Shown: positions 8,875-17,115, counted from the first letter of the stretch. The stretch: DNA of 64,000 nucleotides from Sulfuritalea sp. (GCA_030651305.1 JAUSCI010000056.1:1-64000); one strand, 5' to 3'. The notes: generated by a model not told the origin, from the sequence alone. A program made the numbers and translations.

Positions 8875-9641
8875 GGCGCCAGCCAGCCGAAACTGTCTTC
8901 ACTGCGCCCGCTCGGCTTGTATTCACAGCCGACCCAGCCGGCATAGCCGATACGGTCGAGATGGCTGAACAGGAAAGGAAAGTTGATCTCGCCCGTGCCC
9001 GGTTCGCGCCGTCCGGGATTATCCGCAATCTGAATGTGGCCGATCTGCGGCAGATGCTCCTCCAGTGTGCGTGCCAGGTCACCCTCCATCACCTGGGCGT
9101 GGTAGACGTCATATTGCAGGCGCAGGTTGTCGCTGTCGACCGCCTTGATCAGTTCCAGCCCGACGTGAGAGGTGGCGACAAATAAGCCCGGTGTGTCGCG
9201 CGTGTTGAGCGGTTCCAGCACCAGTTCAATGCCTGCCCGCTTGGTGACCGCCGCCGCGAAGCGCAGGTTCTCGATCAGGGTTTCACGCGCCTTGTCGTGG
9301 GCAATGTCGCCCGGCGCAATCCCGGCCAGACAGTTGAGCCGAACGCAGCCCATCAGCCGCGCGTAGTCGATGGCCTGGCCGACGCCGTCCTGAAACTCCG
9401 CGATGCGCCGCGGCTGGCAGGCGATGCCGCGCTCCCCCGCTGCCCAGTTGCCCGCCGGCAGGTTGAAGAGGACGACATCGAGGCCGGAAGTCAGTACCAC
9501 CTCGGCCAGCGCCGCACGGTCGAACTCGTAGGGAAAATGAAACTCGACGGCGGCAAAACCGGCCGCCCGCGCCGCGGCGAAGCGTTCGAAAAAGGGACGC
9601 TCGGTGAACAGAAAGGAAAGGTTCGCGGCAAAGCGTGGCAT
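8865..9641 (-). CDS. hyi: hydroxypyruvate isomerase-like TIM-barrel protein
   Basis: A 258-residue AP-endonuclease-2/xylose-isomerase-like TIM barrel of the Hyi group, which interconverts hydroxypyruvate and tartronate semialdehyde. The N-terminus (MPRFAANLSFLFTERPF) and AGFAAVEFHFPYEFD fit the family. Probable metal ligands are the Glu of LVLEPLNTRD, the Asp and His of QYDVYHAQ, and the late Glu of GCEYKPSG. First gene of the operon; its promoter must lie in 9642-9907. The glyoxylate carboligase and tartronate semialdehyde reductase needed to complete the pathway are not in the window. Confidence 0.9.
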   Translation of the reverse strand: MPRFAANLSFLFTERPFFERFAAARAAGFAAVEFHFPYEFDRAALAEVVLTSGLDVVLFNLPAGNWAAGERGIACQPRRIAEFQDGVGQAIDYARLMGCVRLNCLAGIAPGDIAHDKARETLIENLRFAAAVTKRAGIELVLEPLNTRDTPGLFVATSHVGLELIKAVDSDNLRLQYDVYHAQVMEGDLARTLEEHLPQIGHIQIADNPGRREPGTGEINFPFLFSHLDRIGYAGWVGCEYKPSGRSEDSFGWLAPWR

Positions 9642-9717
9642 GGCGCGATTATATGTCGCTGTGCCGCAAGGCCGGCGACGGTGCTCTGCGCACCTAGGCC
9701 GCCGCTTCGCGGGCAGG

Positions 9718-9734
9718 TGTCCCCTGGTGGGATA
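9718..9734. repeat. isolated copy of the repeat hairpin found at 19258-19389
   Basis: TGTCCCCTGGTGGGATA matches the second hairpin of the 44-bp repeats (TATCCC, CTGGT, GGGATA) except for one base. It lies between hyi and the IS110 element. Confidence 0.5.
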
Positions 9735-9806
9735 GAGCGATGGCGAATGGCGGCGCCTTACGCGCCGGCGTCAGGCGGTATTTGATGTGCCCGGTGATTC
9801 GACGGG

Positions 9807-9833
9807 CGAAAGTCGGCGCTGACAAGACGGCGA
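9807..9833 (-). repeat. dispersed 25-nt repeat, copy 1 (divergent)
   Basis: On the minus strand it reads TCGCCGTC, then five variable bases, then AGCGCCGACTTTCG. Intergenic, downstream of the IS110 transposase. It is the most diverged of eight copies. Confidence 0.5.
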
Positions 9834-9907
9834 TTCCCGATGTCCGTCCGGCGTGATACGTTGAAGACCCGGGAGATCAAGTGTCTCTGAACATCCCTCC
9901 CGAATTT

Positions 9908-11110
9908 TCAAGTGGTTTTTGTTGGTGAAACGGTTTGGTAGTCACGGCCTTGTTTGAGCATGGACCAAATTATCCGAACGAGAACGCGCCCGAGGGCGCG
10001 CAAGGATTGATTGTGGGTTTTCCCCTGCGACCGCTTCTTGTCATAGAAGGCCCTGGAATTCGGCACGGTAGCGGCATTTTGTGCAGCGGCGATCATCATC
10101 GCCGCCTTGGCCCGAACATTGACATGGCGCGGCGGCTTGCTGCCCGAGCGTGCCCCCGAACTGTTGTTCAACGGCGCCATCCCGACGTAAAGCGCAAGGC
10201 TCGACTCTCCGCTGAATCGCTGCAGCGAGCCAATCTCCCCGGCGAGCTCTGCCGAGCAAACGCGGCCGAACCCCGGGATGGTGTCAATCCGGCATGCCAT
10301 CTCGGATTGAGCGGCCAAGCCGTTGATCTGGGTTTGCAGCACGCCAATGGTGTGGCGCAACTCAAGCAGTCGCTTGCCGTCCTCGACGATCATCGGGCCG
10401 ACCCAGGCCACTGTCTCGGAGAACGTGGCCTGCTTTTGCCAAAGTCTGATTTTGCCCGCGTAGCCTTTGCCCACCCCTTGCAGTGCCAGCAGCGAAGATT
10501 CGCGCACTGTCTTCAGCTTGGTCAGGTCGGCACGGCAGGTCAGGAAATTCAGGAACCACAGGTTGTCGGCTTCACCCGTAATATCGAGCAAGCCTGGACA
10601 CACCGCCTGCAAATCGGTCTGCAGGCGACAACTGACGCGCCTTCTTTCGTTGACCAGTTGCTTGCGGCGCCGGGTAAGCGCCTTGAGTTGAACATTGATC
10701 TGGGGTACGGGCGCCACCTCTTGCAGCGCCTCGCGCGCCAGCGGCAGTTTGTCCTTGAGGCTGAACATTTCCAGCATCTTGCGCGCATCGATCGGGTCGG
10801 ATTTCGCCGGCCCGGGAAAGATCTCCTTGAAGCGCGCCAGCTTCATGTTGTTCACGTTGAACAAGCGGTATCCGTGCATCAGCACACGCTCATCCAGCGG
10901 TCGTGCATATCCGTTGTACCCTTCCATCGCGACCGCCACCGGCAATCCCCATTGCCGTTCGTGACGTTCCACGCGCGAAAAGAATTCGTTCAGCCCCGCC
11001 GCATCGTGTCCGATGTCGAATTCATCCAGCAATCTTCCCTCGGACAAACCCACGGCTACGCGATGTCGGGTACATCCCACATCGACGGCCACTCGCAGTT
11101 CAGGATTCAT
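9908..11110 (-). CDS. IS110-family transposase (DEDD recombinase)
   Basis: A 400-residue recombinase of IS110-family elements. The N-terminal DEDD (RuvC-like) domain begins with VAVDVGCTRHRVAVG, with acidic positions in VAMEGYNGY and KSDPIDARKM. The C-terminal Transposase_20 domain shows IDTIPGFGRVCSAELAGEIG and YVGMAPLNNSSG, including the catalytic serine region. Length is normal and the frame intact, so it may be active. Members of this family use a structured RNA from the non-coding end to choose targets; see the hairpin at 11325-11368. Confidence 0.93.
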   Translation of the reverse strand: MNPELRVAVDVGCTRHRVAVGLSEGRLLDEFDIGHDAAGLNEFFSRVERHERQWGLPVAVAMEGYNGYARPLDERVLMHGYRLFNVNNMKLARFKEIFPGPAKSDPIDARKMLEMFSLKDKLPLAREALQEVAPVPQINVQLKALTRRRKQLVNERRRVSCRLQTDLQAVCPGLLDITGEADNLWFLNFLTCRADLTKLKTVRESSLLALQGVGKGYAGKIRLWQKQATFSETVAWVGPMIVEDGKRLLELRHTIGVLQTQINGLAAQSEMACRIDTIPGFGRVCSAELAGEIGSLQRFSGESSLALYVGMAPLNNSSGARSGSKPPRHVNVRAKAAMMIAAAQNAATVPNSRAFYDKKRSQGKTHNQSLRALGRVLVRIIWSMLKQGRDYQTVSPTKTT

Positions 11111-11258
11111 GGTGACTCCCTTCGATCAAGATCGGGCGGTTCACCATCCGAACGTCTCGTCTACTGCGCAGAGCCACTATTCTGGAGAGAATCGGCACCA
11201 TCCCGGAAGACGCTACGGATGATGCGAATGACGGGGGCGGCAATTCAGAGTGAATCAG

Positions 11259-11564
11259 CTAACTACCCCGACGGACCCCAAGAGCCACACCCCCGTCGGT
11301 GCCAATCCTACTCCGCTGCTGCCGCGCGTGGAAGCCGCCTTCGCTACGCTGCGTGCGGCTTCCACGCGCTCGATCATTCGCGACAATTTCGATGGTAGAC
11401 CCCTTTAGTTTAAAAGGCTGCGATCTCGGCGGTGTTGTGCCGTCGTTGGCGTTGTCGATCGGGTGCAACTGATTCCCAACTGCAACATTGCCGTATGTTT
11501 GGTCCATTGCAGTGTATGACGCTCGTAATATCTCGTAGTTGTTCGCAGCAAGATTCACAGGCAT
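11259..11564 (-). CDS. hypothetical small protein, C-terminus probably altered by IS110
   Basis: A 101-residue reading frame. The start at 11564 is supported by AAAGGAG six bases upstream, and it begins just 2 bases after the stop of the upstream gene, so the two form an operon. The first 55-65 residues (MPVNLAANNYEILRASYTAM onward) look like a normal protein. The tail is Arg/Gly/Ser-rich and is encoded by the large hairpin region upstream of the transposase, so the original 3' end may have been replaced by the IS end. I recognise no family. Confidence 0.55.
   Translation of the reverse strand: MPVNLAANNYEILRASYTAMDQTYGNVAVGNQLHPIDNANDGTTPPRSQPFKLKGSTIEIVANDRARGSRTQRSEGGFHARQQRSRIGTDGGVALGVRRGS
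11325..11368 (-). other. strong hairpin upstream of the IS110 transposase, bridge-RNA candidate region
   Basis: CGCGTGGAAGCCGC (11325-11338) pairs perfectly with GCGGCTTCCACGCG (11355-11368) around a 16-nt loop. A second inverted repeat (CCGACGG 11268-11274, CCGTCGG 11293-11299) follows toward the transposase. In the IS110 subgroup the guide (bridge) RNA is encoded in the non-coding end upstream of the recombinase, which is this position. The structure is seen; the function is inferred. Confidence 0.4.
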
Positions 11565-11566
11565 TT

Positions 11567-12685
11567 CTATCTCCTTTGTGCGCCAATTGCGCAATGATCA
11601 AATACAAAAACTCGACTCGGTCGGACACCTCGCGCAAAAGCGACCTTGCATCCGTCAGGTGATATGGTTTCAAACCCCCATGTTTCCGTTCGCTGCGGAC
11701 TCATCAATCCAGGCGAACCAGGTCGCCACAACTCATGCAAGACGCCGTCGCGGAGCAACAAATAGCCTTCACGCTTGCCTCTGGATTCGGCACGAAACAG
11801 CAGGCCATTCTTGACCACGTGAACCCGTTGGATAGGCATGATTTCCATGACTTCTCGCGGAATTGCAATCACCGTCAGATGGCCGAAAGGGTCCAACAGG
11901 TGAATGTCCGGCGGACATTTCTCGCCTTGCAACGAACAGCCACCGCCCGAATCGAGTTGGTACTCTTCAAGAAAAATTAGGTAACGGGGGGCATTTACCT
12001 GCCTTCCCCTTATCGGCAGTTCGATCGCCCTGCCGTCAGGACGATCTAAGACAGCCAATTCGTTGAGCCCCTTCCCAGCAACACCCAGATCTAGGTATCC
12101 GTGGCCAGGTCTGAGTGCTATACGGATACGTTTAGGCAAAGCTGGCGCGTCGCCCTTGCCCATATCGCAGTCGGGGCTACGCCGCGCGTTCTGTGTTGCA
12201 GGCTTCTTGTCAATGATCTCGCCCTCGGAGTCGATGCGCAGCGCGAACACCTCCTGGACTTTCTTGTTGTCCGGGTTGGGATAGAAAACGGCGCCCGCCC
12301 GCCCAAGCGAAGCATCCCAACAGATCGGATGCGCGTACCGCATCAGTTCGCGTGTCTTGCCGGTAGTAAGGTCATATAGTACCGTGCGCCCAATCTTGTG
12401 CGGGTCATGCGCGGACTTCTCAAGCGGAACGCCGGCGACTAGGCTGTGGTCGTTCACCCACACTGCGGCCTGACTCGGCCCAGGATAGGGTTCCATGTTT
12501 TCCAAGCCGGTATCGATCAGTTTGACTGGCGATTTTTTGAGCGTGATCGCCGCCGCTAAGGCGGTCGTCGCATTCCCGAATATCGCAGTGATGCACAGTG
12601 CCGCCGCCAGGGCCGCGCGGCATCGTCTTTGCCCTCCGCTCGAGGTCTGCGCGATTTTTTCGCCTTTGATCGTCACTTCTTTCAT
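11567..12685 (-). CDS. hypothetical exported protein, beta-propeller-like
   Basis: A 372-residue protein of unknown function. The start at 12685 has an excellent ribosome binding site (AGGAGG, six bases upstream). A charged N-terminus is followed by a hydrophobic stretch ending ALAAA at about residues 24-46, which looks like a signal peptide or membrane anchor. Repeated short segments of the type YDLTTGKTRELM, LDRPDGRAIELP and ISPDGCKVAFARG suggest a WD40/PD40-type propeller. It is first in a two-gene unit with 11259-11564. The local sequence looks less GC-rich than neighbouring operons, which with the nearby IS and repeats hints at an acquired segment. Confidence 0.7.
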   Translation of the reverse strand: MKEVTIKGEKIAQTSSGGQRRCRAALAAALCITAIFGNATTALAAAITLKKSPVKLIDTGLENMEPYPGPSQAAVWVNDHSLVAGVPLEKSAHDPHKIGRTVLYDLTTGKTRELMRYAHPICWDASLGRAGAVFYPNPDNKKVQEVFALRIDSEGEIIDKKPATQNARRSPDCDMGKGDAPALPKRIRIALRPGHGYLDLGVAGKGLNELAVLDRPDGRAIELPIRGRQVNAPRYLIFLEEYQLDSGGGCSLQGEKCPPDIHLLDPFGHLTVIAIPREVMEIMPIQRVHVVKNGLLFRAESRGKREGYLLLRDGVLHELWRPGSPGLMSPQRTETWGFETISPDGCKVAFARGVRPSRVFVFDHCAIGAQRR

Positions 12686-12742
12686 CCATTCCTCCTGATC
12701 TCAAACGTCGAATCATTGGCCACCTGCCAGAAGGCGTTCCAG

Positions 12743-12768
12743 TCGCCGTATCGCCAGCGCCGACTTTT
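12743..12768 (+). repeat. dispersed 25-nt repeat, copy 2
   Basis: TCGCCGTATCG then CCAGCGCCGACTTTT, upstream of the 12685 gene. It matches the copy at 39665 across the whole unit. Confidence 0.7.
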
Positions 12769-12773
12769 CAAAC

Positions 12774-12834
12774 AGTGATAAGGAGTGATAAGGTGATAAG
12801 GGGCCAGGCTCGGATTCATTTCGGATTCATTTGG
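12774..12834. repeat. short direct repeats, likely REP-element debris
   Basis: GTGATAAG occurs in near-tandem at 12775-12799, followed by GGGGCCAGGCTCGG and two direct copies of CGGATTCATTT. No gene is present between 12686 and 12884. The GGGGCCAGGCTCGG-type sequence resembles REP-associated repeats I recall from other Proteobacteria. Confidence 0.4.
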
Positions 12835-12884
12835 AATAGTCCGTAAAGCCCCATTCCACCCGTGCCATTGGTTCGAGGCTGGAA

Positions 12885-13316
12885 TTAAATTCGCGAACCC
12901 GCCTCCGCCATCGCCACGGCTTGTACGGCAGTCACAATCGGAATCCCCTGGAAACGCTTGAGGATCAGCAGATGCTTGCGATCCCCCGACACGATCAAGT
13001 CGGCCTTGGCTGCCTGGGCGGCAGCGAGCACCGCATCATCGTCGGCATCCGGAGAAACCTGCTGTGGCAATTGCCGCGCTGACACCAGCGTAATCACCTT
13101 GCGATAGGCCGCCAGCATTTGCGGCACCGTCAGGCCGGTCGCTGCTACGCTCTTCGCCAGCTTTTTGCGACCGAGCACATCGGCCAACTCGTCGAGCAGC
13201 GCCCGACTGGCGAACAGCCGGACTTGCTTCTCGCCGGCCATCTCCAGCAATCGCCCCGGCGTGCCTTGCCACAAGAAGGCCGATACCACCACGTTCGTAT
13301 CGACCACCAGCCTCAT
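12885..13316 (-). CDS. PIN-domain toxin (putative ribonuclease) of a toxin-antitoxin pair
   Basis: A 143-residue PIN-domain protein of the COG1569 type, expected to be an endoribonuclease toxin. The nuclease acids are visible: Asp6 in MRLVVDTNVVVSAFL, the Glu in LLDELADVL, and the Asp residues in SPDADDDAVL and VSGDRKHLL. The layout suggests an active fold. The start overlaps the stop of the upstream antitoxin gene by 4 bases (ATGA), the usual arrangement for such modules. The target RNA cannot be inferred. Confidence 0.88.
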   Translation of the reverse strand: MRLVVDTNVVVSAFLWQGTPGRLLEMAGEKQVRLFASRALLDELADVLGRKKLAKSVAATGLTVPQMLAAYRKVITLVSARQLPQQVSPDADDDAVLAAAQAAKADLIVSGDRKHLLILKRFQGIPIVTAVQAVAMAEAGSRI

Positions 13317-13567
13317 GCGGCGGATTGCCGCCTGCTGCGACGCGCCTTGCGCACCGCATCCACTTCGGCCTGAATCTCATCCATAGACAATGGCTTGCCG
13401 CCCGCTGCCGTGGCGCGTGCCGCGCCGGCCAAGAGCGTCTGCGCCGCATGACGGCGCATCGCATCCTTGAGCAGGTCGGCCAGCGCCTGCGGCGTCAGCA
13501 AGCCCGCCGCCTGCGCCTCGCGCGCCAGCCGGTCGGACAAATTCACCGTCAATTCCAACGTCGTCAT
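13313..13567 (-). CDS. antitoxin of the PIN-domain toxin
   Basis: An 84-residue protein with an N-terminal MTTLELTVNLSDRLAREAQ region, as in ribbon-helix-helix/AbrB-like antitoxins whose N-terminus binds DNA. The basic tail (RKARRSRRQSAA) would contact the toxin or nucleic acid. A possible SD (GGAGAAGGAAAC) precedes the ATG. It is first in the pair and overlaps the toxin gene by 4 bases. It probably represses its own promoter in the 13568-13838 gap. Confidence 0.82.
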   Translation of the reverse strand: MTTLELTVNLSDRLAREAQAAGLLTPQALADLLKDAMRRHAAQTLLAGAARATAAGGKPLSMDEIQAEVDAVRKARRSRRQSAA

Positions 13568-13838
13568 GTTTCCTTCTCCTCAAGCGGAGCCGCCAATGGC
13601 TCGCCCGTGCGGATACCGTATCACAAACTGAAAGGCTGGTGCGCCAGAACAGACCGCCGCCATTGAGGTCTGGCACAGCTCGGCGGCTGAGAGATGGCGC
13701 TGGGCTGCCAGAGCTCTATCGGTCGCATTGTTGCCCGGCATGCACCAATCATTTGTAGTTGGCGATCTATGGAATCCTGGACAAGGCACATAAACTGCAC
13801 ACTTCACGCGAACATTGCCTTGTACCAGCAAAGCCACG

Positions 13839-14426
13839 ATGAGTCCCCTCCCGAGCGCTACGCCAACTGTCAGCACAAGCTATAGCGGCATTGCCATCGC
13901 CCTGCACTGGCTGATCGCCATCGCAATTTTCGGCAGCTTTGCGCTGGGAATATATATGGTCGACTTGCCCTTGTCGCCGCAGAAACTCAAACTCTACTCT
14001 TGGCACAAATGGGCCGGCGTGACGATCTTTCTGTTCGTGATCGTCCGCCTTGGCTGGCGCCTGTCGCACCGTCCGCCCGAACTGCCTGCCGGGATGCCGG
14101 CCTGGCAGAACAGAACGGCGGTGGCGACGCATGTACTGCTTTATGTGCTGATGATCGCGATACCGCTCAGCGGCTGGCTGATGAGTTCGGCCAAGGGTTT
14201 TCAGACCGTCTGGTTCGGCTTGCTGCCACTGCCGGATTTGCTGGCGAAGAACGAAGACCTGGGAAAACTTCTGGCAGGGGTCCACGAACTGCTCAATTGG
14301 ACCATGGCGGCGCTGGTAGCTGCCCACGTCAGCGCCGCGCTCAAGCACCACTTGATGGATCGCGACGACGTGCTGACGCGCATGCTGCCCTTTCTTCGCC
14401 ACCCCGCACCGGGAGACATGCAATGA
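13839..14426 (+). CDS. cytochrome b561-type membrane protein
   Basis: A 195-residue di-haem cytochrome b561 (YodB/CybB-like) with four membrane helices, expected to pass electrons between quinol and periplasmic partners. Candidate haem-ligand histidines are in IALHWLIAI, YSWHKWAG, VATHVLLYV and VAAHVSAALKHH. I chose ATG 13839 (MSPLPSATP) over an in-frame ATG eight codons earlier because family members begin close to the first helix. Its stop overlaps the start of the first YceI gene (ATGA), as in many bacteria where cytochrome b561 and YceI are linked. Confidence 0.88.
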   Translation: MSPLPSATPTVSTSYSGIAIALHWLIAIAIFGSFALGIYMVDLPLSPQKLKLYSWHKWAGVTIFLFVIVRLGWRLSHRPPELPAGMPAWQNRTAVATHVLLYVLMIAIPLSGWLMSSAKGFQTVWFGLLPLPDLLAKNEDLGKLLAGVHELLNWTMAALVAAHVSAALKHHLMDRDDVLTRMLPFLRHPAPGDMQ

Positions 14427-14998
14427 ACTGGCGCCACAAGCTTGCTTTTGGCCTGCTGGCCGCTGCGCTCTCCAGCGCACAGGCCATCGAGTTCAATCAA
14501 CTGCAACTCAACAAGAGCGCACTCTCTTTTGTTTCGAAGCAGATGAACGTGCCGGTCGAGGGCCAGTTCAAGAGCTTTCGCAGCAAGCTTGCGTTTGACC
14601 CGGCCAAGCCCGCTGCGGCCAAAGCCGAACTGGAAATCGATCTGGCCAGCATCGATGCCGGCTCAAAGGATGCCAACGACGAGGTGGCGAGCAAAGCCTG
14701 GTTTGATACCAAGGCCTTCCCGGTCGCGAAATTCGTATCGACGTCGTTCAAGTCCCTCGGCGGCAACCGCTACGAAGTCGCCGGCAGGATGACCATCAAG
14801 GGCAGGACGCTGGACCTGACGACGCCGGTCACCCTGCGCCAGGAAGGCAACAGCGCCACCTTCGAAGGCGGCCTGGTGCTCAAGCGCGCCGACTACGGCA
14901 TTGGCGAAGGCATGTGGGCCGACTTCGGCACCGTCGCCAACGAAGTGCAAGTCAAGTTCCGTCTGGTGGCCACGGCAGGCGCGGCCACAGCAAAATAA
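14423..14998 (+). CDS. YceI-family periplasmic lipid-binding protein
   Basis: A 191-residue secreted protein with a clear signal peptide (MNWRHKLAFGLLAAALSSAQ, cleavage after AQA). It has the YceI beta-barrel, which binds polyisoprenoid or quinone-like lipids. Recognisable features are FKSFRSKLAFDP, the Asp/Ser strand ELEIDLASIDAGS, and MTIKGRTLDLTTPVTL. It overlaps the cytochrome b561 gene by 4 bases. It is more divergent than the second YceI gene, so the two may have different ligands. Confidence 0.9.
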   Translation: MNWRHKLAFGLLAAALSSAQAIEFNQLQLNKSALSFVSKQMNVPVEGQFKSFRSKLAFDPAKPAAAKAELEIDLASIDAGSKDANDEVASKAWFDTKAFPVAKFVSTSFKSLGGNRYEVAGRMTIKGRTLDLTTPVTLRQEGNSATFEGGLVLKRADYGIGEGMWADFGTVANEVQVKFRLVATAGAATAK

Positions 14999-15028
14999 GT
15001 CACACAACCCCAAGCCAGGAGAAACCCC

Positions 15029-15595
15029 ATGAAAAAACTCGCTCTCGTTGCCATCCTTTCCGCATTCTCGGTCGCCGCCCTCGCCGCTCCCGAGACATTC
15101 AACATCGACCCCGTCCATACCGCGCCGCGCTTTGAATACAGCCACTTCGGCTACACCAACCAGTTGCACCGCTTCGACAAGACCAGCGGCAAGATCGTCC
15201 TCGATCGCGCCTCCCGTAGCGGATCGGTGGACGTCAGCATCGATGCCACCTCGGTCAACACCGGTGCGGCGCTTTTCAACGGTCACATTCAGGGTGAGGA
15301 CTTCTTCAGCACCGCGAAATACCCGACCATTACGTTCAAGTCGACCGCGGTCAAATTCGACGGCGACAAGCCGGTCGCCGTCGAGGGTGACCTGACCATC
15401 AAGGGCATCACCAGACCGGTAACCCTGACCGTGACATCCTTCCACGCCATGCCGCATCCGATGCTGAAGAAGGACACAATCGGCGCCAACGCCGTGGCGA
15501 AGATCAAACGCTCGGATTTCAACATGGGCAAGTTCGCGCCTTACGTCGGTGATGACGTCACCCTCAGCATCGCCGTCGAAGCCATGAAGGAGTAG
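15029..15595 (+). CDS. yceI: YceI-family periplasmic lipid-binding protein
   Basis: A 188-residue exported protein. The signal peptide (MKKLALVAILSAFSVAALA) is followed by the typical YceI opening ETFNIDPVHTAPRFEYSH. Other family blocks are GSVDVSIDATSVNTG, the Asp-Phe turn in QGEDFFSTAKYPTITF and LTIKGITRPVTL. It binds an isoprenoid-type lipid in the periplasm; the physiological role is unsettled. A good ribosome binding site (AGGAG) lies 9 bases before ATG. It follows the other YceI gene by 30 bases and is probably co-transcribed. Confidence 0.94.
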   Translation: MKKLALVAILSAFSVAALAAPETFNIDPVHTAPRFEYSHFGYTNQLHRFDKTSGKIVLDRASRSGSVDVSIDATSVNTGAALFNGHIQGEDFFSTAKYPTITFKSTAVKFDGDKPVAVEGDLTIKGITRPVTLTVTSFHAMPHPMLKKDTIGANAVAKIKRSDFNMGKFAPYVGDDVTLSIAVEAMKE

Positions 15596-15621
15596 CCCTC
15601 GCGGCGCAGGCCCCGAGCAGC

Positions 15622-16665
15622 CTAAAGGGCGATCGTGGCCGGTTGGTGCGAAAGCGCTTCGATGGCGGTCTCATCCATGTCGAGCAGGCGCCGGCCAAGC
15701 GCGGTGAAGTGGCTGCGACCCGCCTCCGCCGTAGCGCGCAGAATCGCCGTACCGCCAGCGCCGACTCCTGTTGTTGCGTAGTTTTCGACCAGACGCGGAA
15801 ACAGTTCGCGCCTCATGCCATCGAAGGTCGAGAACCAGAAATGCAGCGAATTCAGTGAATCCGCGGCACCTCGCGCGAGCAGGCCCGGCAGTGTCACCAG
15901 GCAATCCGCCAGGTTGTCGCGCACGGCCCGCGCCAGCAGTTCGGCGCGTTTGCCGCGAAAGCTCGCCAGCTTTTCCGACCAGCCGCTGCCCAGCAGGCGG
16001 CCGGCGGCGATTTCGCCTTCCTCGTGCAGCACCAGGGTCTCGATTTCGCCATCGGTCATGCGCTCGATGGCGGCCTGCGGATCGGCATCGAAGCCGTAGG
16101 CGAGCAAGGCGGCCTTGAGCGCGCCGTCCTGCTGCTTGACGTTCCAGCCCTCGGCCTTCTCCCACAGCCACTGCCGCAGCGCCTCGCGACGCACGATCAC
16201 GGTGGCGCCCTGCGAAGCCGCCGGGATGGCCGACACATCGCGCGCATATTCGCAACCGCAGACCAGCAGCCGCGCCTCACCGCGCTGATCGTCGCGGTCG
16301 AGCCGGCCGAGGAAAAAATGCGGCTTGTGAAAACGCCCCACGCCGGCGCCATACACCAGCCCGCTGCCGGCCAGCGCGGCATTGACCTGCTCGGCAGCGA
16401 AGGGATCGAACGCCTGGCCGGCGACCGGCACGACCACGAAATCCTCGTCGATGATCTGCTCCCAGCGTGCCTCGCGCTCGGCGATCCAGCGCCCCACCTC
16501 GTCACGCGGCGGCGACACGCCGTAGGGCAGTTCATGTTCCCAGCGATAGAACTCGCGCATGCCGAGCAGGTAGGTGCATAGGCTGACGTTGCGCGCATGC
16601 CGCGCATCGGCGATGTCGCAGTTGGTCTGCACGGCATTCACCAGCGCCGCCATGCCGGTAATCAT
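15622..16665 (-). CDS. conserved hypothetical protein (possibly Sfum_1244-type family)
   Basis: A 347-residue soluble protein. The N-terminus (NAVQTNCDIADARHARN, then LCTYLLGMREFYRWE) resembles the uncharacterised Sfum_1244 family; this match is from memory. A second region has LVCGCEYARDVSAIPAA. No catalytic motif is recognised. The start at 16665 overlaps the stop of the upstream gene (ATGA), so it is the last of the five-gene operon that begins with the helix-turn-helix/ferredoxin/reductase fusion. The coding strand contains one copy of the dispersed 25-nt repeat in the opposite orientation. Confidence 0.75.
   Translation of the reverse strand: MITGMAALVNAVQTNCDIADARHARNVSLCTYLLGMREFYRWEHELPYGVSPPRDEVGRWIAEREARWEQIIDEDFVVVPVAGQAFDPFAAEQVNAALAGSGLVYGAGVGRFHKPHFFLGRLDRDDQRGEARLLVCGCEYARDVSAIPAASQGATVIVRREALRQWLWEKAEGWNVKQQDGALKAALLAYGFDADPQAAIERMTDGEIETLVLHEEGEIAAGRLLGSGWSEKLASFRGKRAELLARAVRDNLADCLVTLPGLLARGAADSLNSLHFWFSTFDGMRRELFPRLVENYATTGVGAGGTAILRATAEAGRSHFTALGRRLLDMDETAIEALSHQPATIAL
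15744..15767 (+). repeat. dispersed 25-nt repeat, copy 3 (inside a CDS)
   Basis: TCGCCGTACCG then CCAGCGCCGACTC lies antisense within the 15622-16665 gene, where it encodes Gly/Val/Ala-rich residues. It shares 25 of 26 bases with the copy at 62853 including one flanking A, which makes chance less likely than the composition alone would suggest. Confidence 0.45.
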
Positions 16666-17111
16666 CGCGGCTCCCCGCCATGGCGGCGGCCCTTCCACGC
16701 CGCCATGCCCTGAACGATCTCGGAGAAGGGCAACTCGCCCAGATCGCCGCAACGCTCCAGTGCCAGGCGCACCAGGCGCCGCGCATTGGGCGCCAATGCG
16801 TCTGGGTCAAGCAGGGTCTTCAGACCATCAAGCCCGCCGCACTGAATCCGCATCATCATGGCGTGCGGCAAAATGCGTTCGGTCGCGGTGAGGCCCAAGG
16901 CAAAAGCCGACTTCCGCCGCAGCAACTCCTCCATCCTTGCGCAGTCCGCATGTGCCGCCGGCTGGCTGCAGGCCACCGTCTCGCGCTCGGCGATCTGGTG
17001 CCCCACCGCCAGCTCGCAGACAGCGTGACGGGCCAGCAAGGCGCGCTCGAAGACGCAGGGCAGACGATTGATCTCGCCGCGGATATGGCGGAACGCGGTT
17101 TCGTCGACCAC
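16662..17111 (-). CDS. conserved hypothetical protein, cysteine-containing
   Basis: A 149-residue protein of unknown function, fourth in the operon. It carries six cysteines, four in the N-terminal part (about positions 19, 32, 48 and 57), and several histidines. The N-terminus (AFRHIRGEINRLPCVFERAL) is amphipathic and likely helical. Cys spacing suggests possible metal or iron-sulfur binding, which would fit an operon led by a [2Fe-2S] protein, but I see no known motif. It starts 4 bases after the preceding gene and overlaps the next by 4. Confidence 0.68.
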   Translation of the reverse strand: MVDETAFRHIRGEINRLPCVFERALLARHAVCELAVGHQIAERETVACSQPAAHADCARMEELLRRKSAFALGLTATERILPHAMMMRIQCGGLDGLKTLLDPDALAPNARRLVRLALERCGDLGELPFSEIVQGMAAWKGRRHGGEPR

Positions 17112-17115
17112 GGAG

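Larger units (their letters stand above)
9869..11368 (-). mobile_element. IS110-family insertion sequence (ends approximate)
   Basis: A single transposase gene (9908-11110) is flanked by non-coding ends with strong secondary structure. Downstream, CGGGAG/CTCCCG pairs across 9870-9902. Upstream, a 14-bp stem lies at 11325-11368. IS110 elements usually lack terminal inverted repeats, so the limits cannot be fixed from one copy; the coordinates only enclose the structured parts. The element lies between the hyi operon and a two-gene unit whose last gene it may have altered. Confidence 0.7.
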
